Positions 54,348 to 64,000 of a stretch of 64,000 bases of DNA are shown in pieces (the stretch's first letter is position 1; every line of letters begins with the position of its first letter). Origin of the DNA: Cyanobacteria bacterium RI_101 (GTDB taxonomy: Bacteria > Cyanobacteriota > Cyanobacteriia > Cyanobacteriales > Microcystaceae). Both the position numbers and the translations under genes were made by a program. Where the stretch lies: NCBI GenBank assembly GCA_016471375.1, contig WGLZ01000046.1, positions 1-64,000 of the forward strand. Direction: 5' to 3'. The notes beneath the pieces were generated by a model, which searched no databases, was not told the origin of the DNA, and saw only the letters and a program-made list of their open reading frames with translations.

Positions 54348-56129
54348 ATGATTAAATCTTTGCGATTATTCCTTCAGTGGACGGTAATTTCGCCCGGTTT
54401 ACTCCTCAGCGTTCCGCCTATCTTAGCCCAAGACATTCCGATTCTTCCGATAACTGCCGTCGGCAAATCTTGCGCGGAATTTAAGCCGCTGACTAACATT
54501 GTCGCGCCTAGCGAGTCCCTGCTAGAACAAGACCAATCCTTACCTTTTCCCACCCCGACAAGCGCCTGCGCCGCCGATCTGGTCATCCCTTCCCCCGGGC
54601 CCGATAAGCTCCTTTCGCAGCGATTTGTTGCCCCGCCGGCGCCCATTCCCGACCCTTCTCAAGGCAACGCGCCTTTGTCGCTTCAAAGGCGGGACAATCC
54701 CGATGACTGGCGGTTTACCTTTCAGCCCTACGTCACCGTCCCTGTGAGCGTCTATGGCAGCGCCACGGTCAAGGGTCGAACGGTGGACTATCGCCTCGGC
54801 TTGGGTTCCCTGTTATAATCCCTAAAGGTAACGGCCAGCGCCAGAATGGAAGCTTGGAAAGGAAACTGGGGCTTTATTGTGGATGGCTATTATACGAGTC
54901 TAGGCTCCATCGCGAATACTCAGCTTCGCATAGCCAGTCGGTCTAACGCCTTGGACTACCTCTTAAGTCGGGGGATTAATACCAATCTAGGAGAATTTGT
55001 CGATCAACTCGACCGGCAGATTCAAGGTTTTCGAGAGGTTAAAGAGGCAAAAACCGTTGAGATTGCCGCTCAATTGGAGGCGCTGACCCAAAAAGTTCAA
55101 ACCTTGAAGGAGATCCTAGGACAAGATTTAGAGTCCTTACAGGCCGTTGCGGAAAATATTGATAGCTTGCGGGAGGAGTGGGCGCAAAAAGAGCAGAGGT
55201 TAGAAACTTTAGCCGCCAATATAGAATACCTAGGCCCTTTGCGAGAGTCCGGCTTTGGGCTAGAACCGGATCAGAAAATTAAAGCGGCCATCGCCCTTAA
55301 CAGCGCCGCGGTTAAAAACCGGGATCAATTGCAAGACCTACAGGCGGAACTGGAGAATTTGCGTAATCCGTCCAATCTCGACCCGATCCGCCAAAATCTA
55401 CGGCAAATTCAGGAAACCTTACAGGCAACCCGGCAAAAAGTGGCGGAGTTACGCCGGATTGAGGAGAGCGAACCTCTCCGACAACTAGAAACCGCCCTAG
55501 AAGACAAGGAAGCCCAAGTGGCTCAAACTCTAGCAAAAGTCGACTCCATTCAAAACTTGATTGACAATCGGGGCCCCCAGGAGGTCAACAACGATGTTAC
55601 CAGCAGTCTTGATTTTAATCAGGGTATTTATGATTTTGCGGTAACCTATAATTTGGGGGATACGCCTCAAACTGGTTTACCCAAAGAACCCTCGGGGCTA
55701 TCCTTTCCGCGCCTGTGGTTTCAACCCATTGTCGGCGCTCGTCTGAACAGCTTGAATCTCAAGCTAGAGGACACGATTAATTATCAAATTTCCAGCGCCC
55801 TTGTCAACATTGAAGGCGCGGTGCGGAATACTTACCAAGCGGGTAAAGTCTGGTTTGAACCGTTGCTGGGAGCCAAGGTCAGCCTTCAACTCTCGGATCC
55901 GCTGGCGCTGTGGTTGCGGGGGGATTATTCGGGTTTTGGCATGGCCGGAGAGACTAATTACAGTTGGAATTTAATCTTTGGCATGGATTATTGGGCGCGG
56001 GAAAATATGTCTTTGCAATTGGGCTATCGTTTTTATGAAATCAATTATCAAAATGGTAGCGGGAGCGATGCTTTTGGTTTCTCGGAAAACTTTAATGGAC
56101 CTTTTCTCTCGGCGAGTTTTTATTTCTAA
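54348..56129 (+). pseudogene. Outer-membrane barrel protein split by an in-frame stop
   Basis: A continuous frame of ~594 codons interrupted by TAA at 54816-54818. The first part (156 residues) has a signal peptide ending ILAQDI and a barrel strand FQPYVTVPVSVYGSATVKGR. After the stop the frame resumes at codon 158 as SLKVTASARMEAWKGNWGF, the expected continuation of such barrels. Residues ~225-420 are a long coiled-coil insertion, and the C-terminus returns to barrel strands ending FNGPFLSASFYF with a terminal Phe. A downstream Met at 54846 could restart translation, but without signal peptide or first strands. Confidence 0.8.
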
Positions 56130-56273
56130 ACGGCGCTTTTTATTGCTACCAATCGACGCTATTTTCATCACATGAAATCGATGAAACTTGACGTTTTTGA
56201 GTGTAAATTAACCTAGTCGATGTTAAGATTTGAAGTCTGCTCAGTTTACGCTACCCATTGCTTTCACCATAAC

Positions 56274-58496
56274 TTAAGGCAAACGGGGCCGAAAGCGCCG
56301 CAACCGGAGCGCGTTCAAGACCACGGAAATGGAACTCAGCGCCATGGCGGCGCCGGCGAAAACGGGATTAAGCAACCAGCCAAAAAGGGGATAAAAGAGG
56401 CCCGCGGCGAGGGGAATGCCGAGACTGTTGTAGAGAAAGGCGAAAAAGAGATTTTGGCGAATATTAACCACCGTCGCTCGACTCAGTTGCAGAGCCGTCA
56501 AAATCCCCCGTAAATCCCCCGCCAGCAGGGTAATATCGCTGGCCGCAATGGCCGCGTCAGTTCCGGCGCCCATGGCCAAACCCGCGTCGGCTTGGGCCAG
56601 CGCCGGCGCGTCGTTGACGCCGTCCCCCACCATGGCTACCCGTTCTCCTTGAGCTTGAAGGCGTTGAATCTGCCGAACTTTATCCGCCGGTTTTACTTCG
56701 GCGATGACCTGACGAATGCCCGCTTCTTCGGCGATGGCCTGGGCCGTGGCTCGATTATCCCCAGTTAACAAGTAGAGTTTCAGCCCCTGCCTCTTGAGCG
56801 CCTGAATCACCGCCGGGGCGCCGGGTTTGAGGGCGTCCTTGAGGGCGAAGACGGCTTCCAGGTCGCCCTCGACCGCCAATCCCACCACCGTATGGCGCTC
56901 TAACTCCCACTGGCGGGCGCTTTCCCAGAGGGTCTGGGCCCATTCCTGAAAGTTAAACCATTCCAAGCTTCCCACCCGGGCTGATTGCCCCTGAACCCGT
57001 CCCTCCACGCCCCAACCGGGACGGGAGCTAAAGTCTTGAATCTCTACAAGCTCGATGCCTTGACTTTCTCCATAGTTCACAATGGCTTGGGCCAGGGGAT
57101 GGGGAGAATACCGCTCCAAGGAGGCGGCCTGTTGAAGGAGTTCCAACGCGCGACGGGGAGAAACCCCGGGGCGGGTTAAAAACTGGGTCACCACGGGTTT
57201 GCCCTCCGTTAGGGTGCCGGTTTTATCAAACACCACCGCGGTAATTTGGGCCGCTTTTTCCAAACTGGCGGCTTCTTTGATTAAGACCCCCAACTCGGCG
57301 CCTTTGCCGGTTCCCACCATAATCGAGAGGGGCGTGGCTAAGCCTAGGGCGCAGGGACAAGCGATGATCAAAACTTCGATGAAGGTCAAAATGGCGAGGG
57401 TCGGGTTCCCGCCGATGGTCCACCAGAGGATTAACGCCAGGAACGCAATCCCCAAAACCCCCGGCACGAACCATTGGGTAATCCGATCCGCCAGCGCCTG
57501 AATCGGCGCTTTCGAGGCCTGGGCCTGTTCCACTAAACGAATAATTTGGGCTAGAACCGAATCCGCCCCCAGATGGGTGGCTCGAATCACCAACGGCGCC
57601 GATTGATTGACCGTGGCGCCGATGACCCCGGCGCCGGGGCCTTTGGCCACAGGAGCGCTTTCCCCCGTCACCAAAGATTCGTCTACGAGGGATTCTCCCT
57701 CCACAATTTCCCCGTCCACCGGAATTTTCTCCCCCGGTCGGGCTAAAACTAGGTCCCCCAGTTTGAGGGTTTCAATCGGCGCTAGAACCCAGCTTTCCCC
57801 CCGGCGCGTTAACGCTTCCGCCGGTTGTAGCTCCAACAATTCTCGAATCGCCTGGGAGGCGGCCCGGCGGGCCCGTTTTTCCAGCCAGCGCCCCAAGAGG
57901 ATTAAGGCGATAATCAGCGCCGAGGCTTCAAAATAAACCGCCGCTGTGAGTCCCTGACGGATTAAGACCTGGGGAAAGAACGCGACGAAGAGAGAATAGC
58001 CATAGGCCGCTGTGGTTCCCAAAGCCACCAAGGTATCCATGGTGGCGCTCCCCACCCGGGCCGCTTTCCAGGCGCCGCGATAGAACTGAGCGCCGCACCA
58101 GAATTGAACCGGCGTCGCTAGGATTAACTGCGTCCAGGGATGATGGAGAACCATCAAAGCCGGAGGCAGAGGCAGTCCCGTCATCATGGGCAACCCGCCG
58201 ACAAAAAGTAGCCCCCCCAGTCCTAGGGCGACGGTTAACATCCAGGGAAAGGGTTCCGGCGGTTCTTCTGGGTTGTGCGGCCTCGCCACCTCGGCGCTGT
58301 AGCCCGCCCGTTCTATAACTTGTTGTAAAGCCTCCGGCTGGATTTGCGTGGGGTCGTAGCGGAGGGTGGCCCGCTCTAGGGCGAAATTCACTTCGCAGTC
58401 CGTCACCCCCGGCGCTTTTTTCAGCGCCCGCTCAATAGCGCCGGCGCAGGCGGCGCAACGCATTCCCCGGAGGCGGAGGGTCAGGGTTTCTGGCAT
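56274..58496 (-). CDS. Copper-translocating P-type ATPase
   Basis: 740 residues. It has one N-terminal metal-binding domain ([12 protein letters not shown]), eight membrane spans, the channel [10 protein letters not shown], the phosphorylation site [12 protein letters not shown], and the hinge [13 protein letters not shown]. It fits the CopA/PacS/CtaA group that moves Cu(I) out of the cytosol or into thylakoids; which of these cannot be decided. No copper chaperone or regulator is adjacent. Confidence 0.93.
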   Translation of the reverse strand: MPETLTLRLRGMRCAACAGAIERALKKAPGVTDCEVNFALERATLRYDPTQIQPEALQQVIERAGYSAEVARPHNPEEPPEPFPWMLTVALGLGGLLFVGGLPMMTGLPLPPALMVLHHPWTQLILATPVQFWCGAQFYRGAWKAARVGSATMDTLVALGTTAAYGYSLFVAFFPQVLIRQGLTAAVYFEASALIIALILLGRWLEKRARRAASQAIRELLELQPAEALTRRGESWVLAPIETLKLGDLVLARPGEKIPVDGEIVEGESLVDESLVTGESAPVAKGPGAGVIGATVNQSAPLVIRATHLGADSVLAQIIRLVEQAQASKAPIQALADRITQWFVPGVLGIAFLALILWWTIGGNPTLAILTFIEVLIIACPCALGLATPLSIMVGTGKGAELGVLIKEAASLEKAAQITAVVFDKTGTLTEGKPVVTQFLTRPGVSPRRALELLQQAASLERYSPHPLAQAIVNYGESQGIELVEIQDFSSRPGWGVEGRVQGQSARVGSLEWFNFQEWAQTLWESARQWELERHTVVGLAVEGDLEAVFALKDALKPGAPAVIQALKRQGLKLYLLTGDNRATAQAIAEEAGIRQVIAEVKPADKVRQIQRLQAQGERVAMVGDGVNDAPALAQADAGLAMGAGTDAAIAASDITLLAGDLRGILTALQLSRATVVNIRQNLFFAFLYNSLGIPLAAGLFYPLFGWLLNPVFAGAAMALSSISVVLNALRLRRFRPRLP

Positions 58497-58551
58497 GGGT
58501 TCCGTCCAAACTGAGGCGGTTTTTGGCTAGGTTAACCCATCTCTCTGGGCT

Positions 58552-58770
58552 TTAGCGTTTGACCACGGCGCTGACAATGGTGGTGATGGTGGCGGTGGCC
58601 AGAAGTCCAAAGGCGAGATTAACGACCCACTGGGACGCTTGCTGGTAGGCGGCGAAACGGATGCTTTGCTCTTTGCTTTCTTCTCGTAGCGCCTGAATCG
58701 CTTCGGCGTTTCGTTCAACGGTTTCCGCTAGCTTATCTAGCATTTCTTCGGTCCAACGCTCTGTCATCAT
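58552..58770 (-). CDS. Small coiled-coil membrane protein
   Basis: 72 residues starting MMTERWTEEMLDKLAETV. The MTERWTEEMLD beginning and amphipathic helix are common to a cyanobacterial family of short coiled-coil proteins. A C-terminal membrane span (LAFGLLATATITTIVSAVV) anchors it. Role unknown. Confidence 0.7.
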   Translation of the reverse strand: MMTERWTEEMLDKLAETVERNAEAIQALREESKEQSIRFAAYQQASQWVVNLAFGLLATATITTIVSAVVKR

Positions 58771-58800
58771 GGCTTTAACTTCCGAGTCAAAGAGAGGTTT

Positions 58801-59931
58801 CTAGGAATAGTTTCCGCGATCGGCTTCTAAAAGTAAAGCGGCGTTCTGTCCGCCAAAGCCAAAACAAAAGACCAAACTCCGGCGCCAATGGCCTTGCCGA
58901 GGGCCGAAGCGGAGGGGAAACTCCGGTCTTTCTAAACCTGTCGTCGGCGGTAAAATTCCCGCCCGTAACGCCTGACAACTAAGGACGGCGCCGAGGGCCC
59001 CGGAAGCGCCGAGGGTGTGGCCGGTGGCGCCTTTGCTGGCCCAGACTCCAACGCTCGGGGGAAACAGCGCCTGAATTAGGGAGCCTTCCCGTTGGTCGTT
59101 AAGACGGGTGCCGGTGCCGTGGGCGTGGATGAAATCAATCTCTTCCGGCTTAACGCCGCCTTGACGAAGCGCGTTAACGACGGCGTTCTTGGCTTGATCA
59201 AATTCCGGCGCCGGATGACTCACATGACTAGCGTCGCAGGTTAGCCCCCAACCCGCGATCCGGGCGTAAATCCCGGCGCCGCGGGCCAGCGCCGAGCGCC
59301 GACTTTCCAACACCAGCAGAGCGCCGCCTTCCCCTAGGGCTAATCCTTCTCGGTTTAAATCAAAGGGAAAACAGCCTTTAGAGGCCAAGGCGCCCATTTG
59401 CTGAAAGCCCGCTAGAGTTAGGGGCGTAATCGGCGCTTCCGCTCCGCCGGCGATGACCAAGGAAACCCGACCCTGACGGATCAATTCCGCGGCTTGAATG
59501 ATGGCTTGCAAGCCCGAAGCGCAGGCCGCCATGGGGGAGAGCGCCAATTCTTGAGACCCGATTAGGCGATGAACCCACAGCGCCGCCTGTTGGGGAAGCG
59601 TTGCTAACCAGTTCTGAATAACCGGATAGGGGGGCGTTAAAAACCGCTCCCATTGGGACTGAAACCCCCGACTGGATCCCACGACCACCCCGCAAGACTC
59701 TAGGGGGGTTTCTAAACCGGCGTCTTCTAAAACCGCCGTCACTAGAGGGGGAATTAACTGCTCTAAAGTGGTCGGCGCCGGGTGGATTAAACCGAGGGGA
59801 TAGGGGGCAAAGCCTGGGAACGGCGCTCTCGGTTTTAACCCGGATTGCCCCCGGAGGAGCGCCTCCCAGGTGGAATTTAGAGTGCCGAGACAGGAACTTA
59901 GCGCCAGCCCGGTAATCACCGCCTCGTTCAT
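58801..59931 (-). CDS. Beta-ketoacyl synthase, KAS II-like
   Basis: About 376 residues from MNEAVITGLALSSCLGT. The Cys-His-His triad is visible in SPMAACASGLQA, DFIHAHGTGTRLND and GATGHTLGASGALGAV. It is shorter than typical FabF (~410) and divergent, so it is probably a second KAS paralogue with a specialised role rather than the housekeeping enzyme. No ACP or ketoreductase is beside it. The longer frame to 59994 reads into the Uma2 gene. Confidence 0.85.
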   Translation of the reverse strand: MNEAVITGLALSSCLGTLNSTWEALLRGQSGLKPRAPFPGFAPYPLGLIHPAPTTLEQLIPPLVTAVLEDAGLETPLESCGVVVGSSRGFQSQWERFLTPPYPVIQNWLATLPQQAALWVHRLIGSQELALSPMAACASGLQAIIQAAELIRQGRVSLVIAGGAEAPITPLTLAGFQQMGALASKGCFPFDLNREGLALGEGGALLVLESRRSALARGAGIYARIAGWGLTCDASHVSHPAPEFDQAKNAVVNALRQGGVKPEEIDFIHAHGTGTRLNDQREGSLIQALFPPSVGVWASKGATGHTLGASGALGAVLSCQALRAGILPPTTGLERPEFPLRFGPRQGHWRRSLVFCFGFGGQNAALLLEADRGNYS

Positions 59932-59939
59932 TAGCGTTT

Positions 59940-60521
59940 TTAGCGAGCGGTAAATTTTTGAATAGCTTCCAACCGAGAGGGAGTCAAGACGCATTCCTCC
60001 AGCAGGGCGATGTCCAAGTCCGGGAGTAATTGGCTCTTGGGCATAGCTTGATAACCCTCGTCCTCTAACGCGTAAATTAAAAATCGATTATCTTCCCACA
60101 TCCAAACTTCTTGAATGCCCAGCCGTTGATATTTTTCTAGTTTTTTGGGACTGCCGCTGGTTACGTTCACCTCGATAGCCAAATCAGGATGCTCTTTCTT
60201 TTCCCCCAAATAATAGGATTCATCCGGCTCAAAGGACACGGATTTTTCCTGAGATTCCCGAGTGGCGCTACCCACCGGGAAAAATTCAATACCTTGAGTA
60301 AACAAGTAATACTCGATTAAAAATCCGATGATGGTTTTGATCGATTCGTGGTATTCTCCCAGGGTCATGAACTGAATCACTCCGTCTAGATAGGTAATGC
60401 GTAACCCTGACTTCTGCTCTATTGCGCCTTGAATCGCTTGAAAATCCTCCCAACTGTGGCGACCCGGAAGGACAAAATATTGATTTTCAGTAAGAGTTGG
60501 CGGAGAAGTGGCGACGGTCAT
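59940..60521 (-). CDS. Uma2 (DUF820) family protein, tandem copy 1
   Basis: 193 residues starting MTVATSPPTLTENQYFVLP. Family motifs are ITYLDGVIQFMTLGE, FEPDESYYLGEKKEHPDLAI followed by EVNVTSGSPKKLEKYQRLG, and EVWMWEDNRF. It is nearly identical to the next upstream gene, except in a patch around residues 65-90 (GFLIEYYLFTQGIEFFPVG). The stop lies 9 bp from the KAS gene start. Confidence 0.88.
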   Translation of the reverse strand: MTVATSPPTLTENQYFVLPGRHSWEDFQAIQGAIEQKSGLRITYLDGVIQFMTLGEYHESIKTIIGFLIEYYLFTQGIEFFPVGSATRESQEKSVSFEPDESYYLGEKKEHPDLAIEVNVTSGSPKKLEKYQRLGIQEVWMWEDNRFLIYALEDEGYQAMPKSQLLPDLDIALLEECVLTPSRLEAIQKFTAR

Positions 60522-60541
60522 GGGGACAGTCCTCGGCGTTT

Positions 60542-61123
60542 TTATTGAGCGGTAAATTTTTGAATAGCTTCTAACCGAGAGGGAGTCAAGACGCATTCCT
60601 CCAGCAGGGCGATATCCAAATCTGGCAGTAATTGGCTCTTGGGCATGGCTTGGTAACCCTCTGCTTCTAAAGCGTAAATTAAAAATCGGTTATCTTGCCA
60701 CATCCAAACCTCTCGAATGCCCAGCCGTTGATATTTTTCTAGTTTTTTGGGACTGCCGCTGGTTACGTTCACCTCGATAGCCAAATCAGGATGCTCTTTC
60801 TTTTCCCCCAAATAATAGGATTCATCCGGCTCAAAGGACACGGATTTTTCCTTAGATTCCCGGGTGGCGCTACCCACTGGAATAAATTCAATATCCTCTT
60901 GCCAAAAATAGATCCCTAACAAAATGGCGATCATACTTTTGATCGATTCATGGTATTCCCCCAGGGTCATGAACTGAATCACTCCGTCTAGATAGGTAAT
61001 GCGTAAACCTGACTTCTGCTCTATTGCGCCTTGGATCGCTTGAAAATCTTCCCAACTGTGGCGACCGGGAAGAACAAAACATTGATCCTGACTCAGAGTT
61101 GGCGGAGAAGTGGCGACGGTCAT
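60542..61123 (-). CDS. Uma2 (DUF820) family protein, tandem copy 2
   Basis: 193 residues, exactly the same length as the neighbour at 59940, separated by 20 bp. It starts MTVATSPPTLSQDQCFVLP. The divergent patch here reads AILLGIYFWQEDIEFIPVG. Both the C-terminal codons and the region upstream of the ATG (GACTGTCCCC) are shared, so the duplicated unit is about 602 bp. Confidence 0.88.
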   Translation of the reverse strand: MTVATSPPTLSQDQCFVLPGRHSWEDFQAIQGAIEQKSGLRITYLDGVIQFMTLGEYHESIKSMIAILLGIYFWQEDIEFIPVGSATRESKEKSVSFEPDESYYLGEKKEHPDLAIEVNVTSGSPKKLEKYQRLGIREVWMWQDNRFLIYALEAEGYQAMPKSQLLPDLDIALLEECVLTPSRLEAIQKFTAQ

Positions 61124-61550
61124 GGGGACAGTCCTGCGGAAATGCTACAGCCTCAATTTTACCCAAGTCTAGAGAGTAGAAGCCATCGCCCCTGATCACC
61201 CCTGATCGCCCATCCTGTTCTAGCAAGCCTAAATAAGTGGTGAACGCAATTCAAGGGTTATCACCCCCACCCCCCCTTGGTAAGGGGGGCTTTTTTTACG
61301 TCGGTTCTCCCCATCAAAGGCTACCGTATACACATAACTCAAATAATTTGTGAAACGCTATCCAGAACCCCTCCCTAGCCCTCCCCTTGACAAGGGGAGG
61401 GAACAAAAATTTCCAGTTCTCCCCCTTACCTAGGGGAAGTTAGAGGGGGTTTTGACACTTGTGTGTACACCGTAGTCTTGGCAAAGGGGGCGCACACCGG
61501 AATCTGTTCATGATTCCCTTCAGCCAGTGATAACTGATATCTGATATCTG
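61124..61550. other. 427-bp repeat-filled spacer
   Basis: Family C repeat sequence from ~61225 (CCTAAATAAGTGGTGAACGC) is interrupted by the MITE-like element at 61321-61475 and resumes as AAAGGGGGCGCACACCGGAA and TCTGTTCATGATTC. It is followed by a TGATAACTGATATCTGATA short repeat near 61525. No gene is supported. Confidence 0.65.
61321..61475. mobile_element. 155-bp MITE-like element, copy 3
   Basis: Same length as the copy at 10586 and very similar throughout. The left end is CTACCGTATACACATAACT. The right end, reversed, is CTACGGTGTACACACAAGT. A clear target duplication was not found; only AAAGG is shared near both edges. It is nested in a family C repeat. Confidence 0.85.
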
Positions 61551-62429
61551 TTAACTGATCACTGACCCCAGCGCCATGCCCCCCAGAATTAAAAACCCTA
61601 ACCAAACGTTTTCCCCAAAGAGTCGTCCGTATAATTCCGGCGCCGGCTCGGGACGTTGCAAACGATAGATTTGTCGCCCCCAACCGAAGACAGCGAGAGT
61701 TAACCCGCCCCAGTAAAAAGGCGAGAGCGCCAGTTGCCAACCCAGATAGGCGAGTAATAAAGCCGTCGCCAGAAAAAAAGCGCCGACGGCCCAGACCGCC
61801 CAATCGCCAAAAAAGAGGGCGCTGGAGTTGACCCCCAAACGGCGGTCGTCTTCCCGATCCGCTAGGGCGTAGATGGTGTCAAAGCCTAAAGTCCAGAGAA
61901 CGACGGCGCCCCAGAGTTCCCAAGCGGCGGCATTAAGGGAACCAGTGATGGCGCTCCAGGGAATCAGGACGGCAAAACCCCAGGCTAGGGATAGAACCAA
62001 CTGAGGCACTGGAAAAAAGCGTTTAGCCAGAGGGTAAAGGACAATCACCGGCGCGGCGCCGAAACAGAGCCAAAAACTGAGGGGAGTCAGGTAAAAACTG
62101 AGACCAAAGGCGCAAAGGAGCGCGATCAGCGCCACCGCCAGCGCCACCGGAACGGAGAGGGTTTTCGCCGCCAGGGGCCGGGTCTTGGTTCGCTCCACCT
62201 GGGGATCGATGTCCCGGTCCCAGAAATCATTGACGACACAGCCCAGGGCGCTGGTGGCTAGGGTTCCCACGGTCACCACCAGAACTAACCCTAGGGGCGG
62301 TCGCCCCGCCCCGGCGAGAACTAAAGCCCACAGCGCCGGCAATAGTAAGATCAGGCGCCCGGCCGGTTTATGCCAGCGCAGGAGATAAACAATCCGCAAC
62401 CAGAGGGGATCGGGGGAGGGGTGGAGCAT
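61551..62429 (-). CDS. ubiA: UbiA-type prenyltransferase (plastoquinone/ubiquinone pathway)
   Basis: 292 residues from MLHPSPDPLWLRIVYLLRWH, about eight spans. The first Asp-rich motif is GCVVNDFWDRDIDPQVERTK and the second is DTIYALADREDDRRLGV, as in 4-hydroxybenzoate polyprenyltransferases. It attaches a polyprenyl chain to 4-hydroxybenzoate in cyanobacterial plastoquinone synthesis. The start lies 4 bp after the glgB stop, so the two are co-transcribed. Confidence 0.93.
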   Translation of the reverse strand: MLHPSPDPLWLRIVYLLRWHKPAGRLILLLPALWALVLAGAGRPPLGLVLVVTVGTLATSALGCVVNDFWDRDIDPQVERTKTRPLAAKTLSVPVALAVALIALLCAFGLSFYLTPLSFWLCFGAAPVIVLYPLAKRFFPVPQLVLSLAWGFAVLIPWSAITGSLNAAAWELWGAVVLWTLGFDTIYALADREDDRRLGVNSSALFFGDWAVWAVGAFFLATALLLAYLGWQLALSPFYWGGLTLAVFGWGRQIYRLQRPEPAPELYGRLFGENVWLGFLILGGMALGSVIS

Positions 62430-62433
62430 CGGC

Positions 62434-64000
62434 TTAGACTTCTTCTGTCGTCGGCGCTTCGGGGCGGTTGAGCTTAAAGACCAGGACGGCGAGGGGCGGC
62501 AGGCATAAATCCAAGGAATAGGGCTGGCCGTGGAAAGCCCAATCCTCCGACCATTTACCGCCGAGGTTCCCCATATTGCTACCGCCGAAGGGCTGGGCGT
62601 CGCTGTTAAAGATTTCCGTATAGAAACCCGACTCCGGCGCTCCCACCCGGTAATGGCTATGGGGCTGGGGGGTAAAGTTGCAGACCACCAACGCGAAGTC
62701 TCGGGTGTCTTCTCCCCGGCGGATAAAGGCCACCACGCTGTGACGGTTGTCGCTACAGTCGATCCACTGGAACCCCGCTTCTTCAAAGTCGTTGCTGTGG
62801 AGCGCCGGCTCGGAGCGGTAGAGTTGGTTTAAGTCGGTAAAGAAACGTTTTAATTGCTGGTGAGGGGCGTATTGCAACAAATGCCATTCCAAATCCCCCC
62901 AGACATTCCACTCGCTCCACTGGCCGAACTCCATGCTCATAAACATGGTTTTCTTGCCGGGGTGGGTGAACATATAGGTAAAGAGCGCCCGCACGTTGGC
63001 GAATTTTTGCCACTCGTCCCCCGGCATTTTCCCCAGCATATTGCTCTTGCCGTGAACCACCTCGTCGTGGGAGAGCGCCAACATATAGTTTTCGCTGTGG
63101 TGGTACCACATACTAAAGGTGACGTTATTTTGGTGGAACTGACGAAACCAGGGATCCATGCTGAAGTAATCCAACATGTCGTGCATCCAGCCCATATTCC
63201 ACTTGAGGTTAAAGCCTAAGCCCCCCACGTAGGTGGGCCAGGACACCATGGGCCAAGACGTGGACTCTTCGGCGATGGAGAGAGCGCCGGGAAAGTAACT
63301 AAAGAGAACGCTATTGACCTGACGCAAAAAGTCCGCCGCCTCTAGGTTTTCCCGACCGCCATACTCGTTGGCCACCCACTCGCCGTTCTCCCGGCAGTAG
63401 TCCATATAAAGCATGGAGGCCACGGCGTCCACTCGGATGCCGTCGATGTGGTACTTGTCAAACCAAAAGAGGACGTTGGCGACGAGGAAATTGCGGACTT
63501 CGTTGCGACCATAGTTAAAAACGAGAGTTCCCCACTCCTTGTGCTCGCCCTTACGGGGGTCGCCGTGCTCGTAGAGGTGAGTGCCGTCGAAAAAGGCCAG
63601 ACCGTGGCCGTCCTTGGGAAAATGCCCCGGCACCCAGTCCACAATCACCCCAATACCGTTGGCGTGGCACTGATCCACAAAGTACATAAAATCTTCGGGA
63701 CTGCCGTAGCGGGAGGTGGGCGCGTAGTAGCCCGTCACTTGATAACCCCAGGAGCCGTCGAAGGGATGCTCGGCGATGGGCAACAGCTCAATGTGGGTGT
63801 AGCCCATTTCCTTAACGTAGGGAATCAGCTTATCCACCAGTTCGTAGTAGCTTAAAAAGCGCGCGCCGGTGTTCCATTCCGACACCTCCACCGGGGTTCC
63901 TTCCCCCTTCAGGGTTTTAACCGGTTCTTCCGCCGAGGTATGGAGCCAAGATCCCAGATGGAGTTCATAGACGGAAATGGGCTTTCTCAGGGGGTCGCTG
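62434..64000 (-). CDS. glgB: 1,4-alpha-glucan branching enzyme, partial (runs off right edge)
   Basis: 522 codons of the C-terminal part; the frame continues past the window edge ([15 protein letters not shown] is still in frame before the first internal GTG). GH13 catalytic residues are visible: nucleophile Asp in [16 protein letters not shown], acid Glu in [15 protein letters not shown], and Asp in [13 protein letters not shown]. The C-terminal beta domain ends near [12 protein letters not shown]. It creates alpha-1,6 branches in glycogen. The missing part should be roughly 240 residues of N-terminal CBM48-type domain. Confidence 0.95.
   Translation of the reverse strand, partial: SDPLRKPISVYELHLGSWLHTSAEEPVKTLKGEGTPVEVSEWNTGARFLSYYELVDKLIPYVKEMGYTHIELLPIAEHPFDGSWGYQVTGYYAPTSRYGSPEDFMYFVDQCHANGIGVIVDWVPGHFPKDGHGLAFFDGTHLYEHGDPRKGEHKEWGTLVFNYGRNEVRNFLVANVLFWFDKYHIDGIRVDAVASMLYMDYCRENGEWVANEYGGRENLEAADFLRQVNSVLFSYFPGALSIAEESTSWPMVSWPTYVGGLGFNLKWNMGWMHDMLDYFSMDPWFRQFHQNNVTFSMWYHHSENYMLALSHDEVVHGKSNMLGKMPGDEWQKFANVRALFTYMFTHPGKKTMFMSMEFGQWSEWNVWGDLEWHLLQYAPHQQLKRFFTDLNQLYRSEPALHSNDFEEAGFQWIDCSDNRHSVVAFIRRGEDTRDFALVVCNFTPQPHSHYRVGAPESGFYTEIFNSDAQPFGGSNMGNLGGKWSEDWAFHGQPYSLDLCLPPLAVLVFKLNRPEAPTTEEV

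Noticed and set aside
59932-59994. Upstream start for the ketoacyl synthase
   Set aside because: The extra residues are the antisense-free tail of the neighbouring Uma2 gene, duplicated again at 60596, not part of the enzyme.

Overview
The window is cyanobacterial chromosome. It carries psbX and ycf66 (photosystem II), the ndhA-ndhI-ndhG-ndhE block of thylakoid NDH-1, hoxH of the bidirectional NAD-linked hydrogenase, an RbcR-type LysR regulator, a probable monoglucosyldiacylglycerol synthase, an IctB-like membrane protein, and glycogen enzymes (glgP, and glgB running off the right edge). Protein-coding DNA is very rich in GGCGCC and AGCGCCG strings. The usual cyanobacterial palindrome HIP1 (GCGATCGC) was seen by eye only four to five times, all between 48.0 and 54.3 kb. 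No rRNA, tRNA or CRISPR array was recognised.

Layout. 0-7.5 kb: a ParA-type gene cut by a short dispersed repeat, a peroxiredoxin, coaX, a GH10-like hydrolase, an FkbM methyltransferase, ycf66-psbX, an ABC ATPase and a secreted TPR protein. 7.5-11.2 kb: a flavoprotein/hydrolase pair between two repeat-rich spacers. 11.2-21 kb: glgP, rbcR, hisF, hoxH (alone), exopolyphosphatase, an MBL-fold hydrolase and a membrane protein. 21-30.2 kb: a large secreted subtilase-like/Calx-beta/RTX protein, a striking CNB-AAA-polyferredoxin membrane fusion followed by a diguanylate cyclase, an O-antigen-ligase-type protein and glutathione peroxidase. 30.3-36 kb: a Crp-family regulator, a coiled-coil nuclease-like protein, a PEP-CTERM protein, clpB and ubiX. 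36-47.8 kb: the ndh operon, fabZ, dapF, a lipid glycosyltransferase coupled to a Uma2-type gene, two arrestin-like genes, a CBS/coiled-coil signalling protein, sixA and a peptide-binding lipoprotein. 47.8-56.2 kb: an island of different texture, made of exported proteins (DUF2092-like, RGG/Q/N-rich, DUF1254/DUF1214-like, small YY-rich proteins), an AraC regulator and an outer-membrane barrel gene broken by an in-frame stop. 56.2-64 kb: a copper P-type ATPase, a ketoacyl synthase, tandem duplicated Uma2 genes, ubiA and partial glgB.

The spacers are full of short non-coding repeats. The clearest is a MITE-like family of three copies, two of them exactly 155 bp, with CTACSGTGTACACA-type terminal inverted repeats. 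Two copies have perfect 9-10 bp target duplications. The most interesting protein candidates are the CNB-AAA-polyferredoxin fusion with its adjacent cyclase, the His-less subtilase-like protease, and the exported-protein island around the AraC gene. All functional calls come from reading sequence and recalling family motifs; no database search was run.
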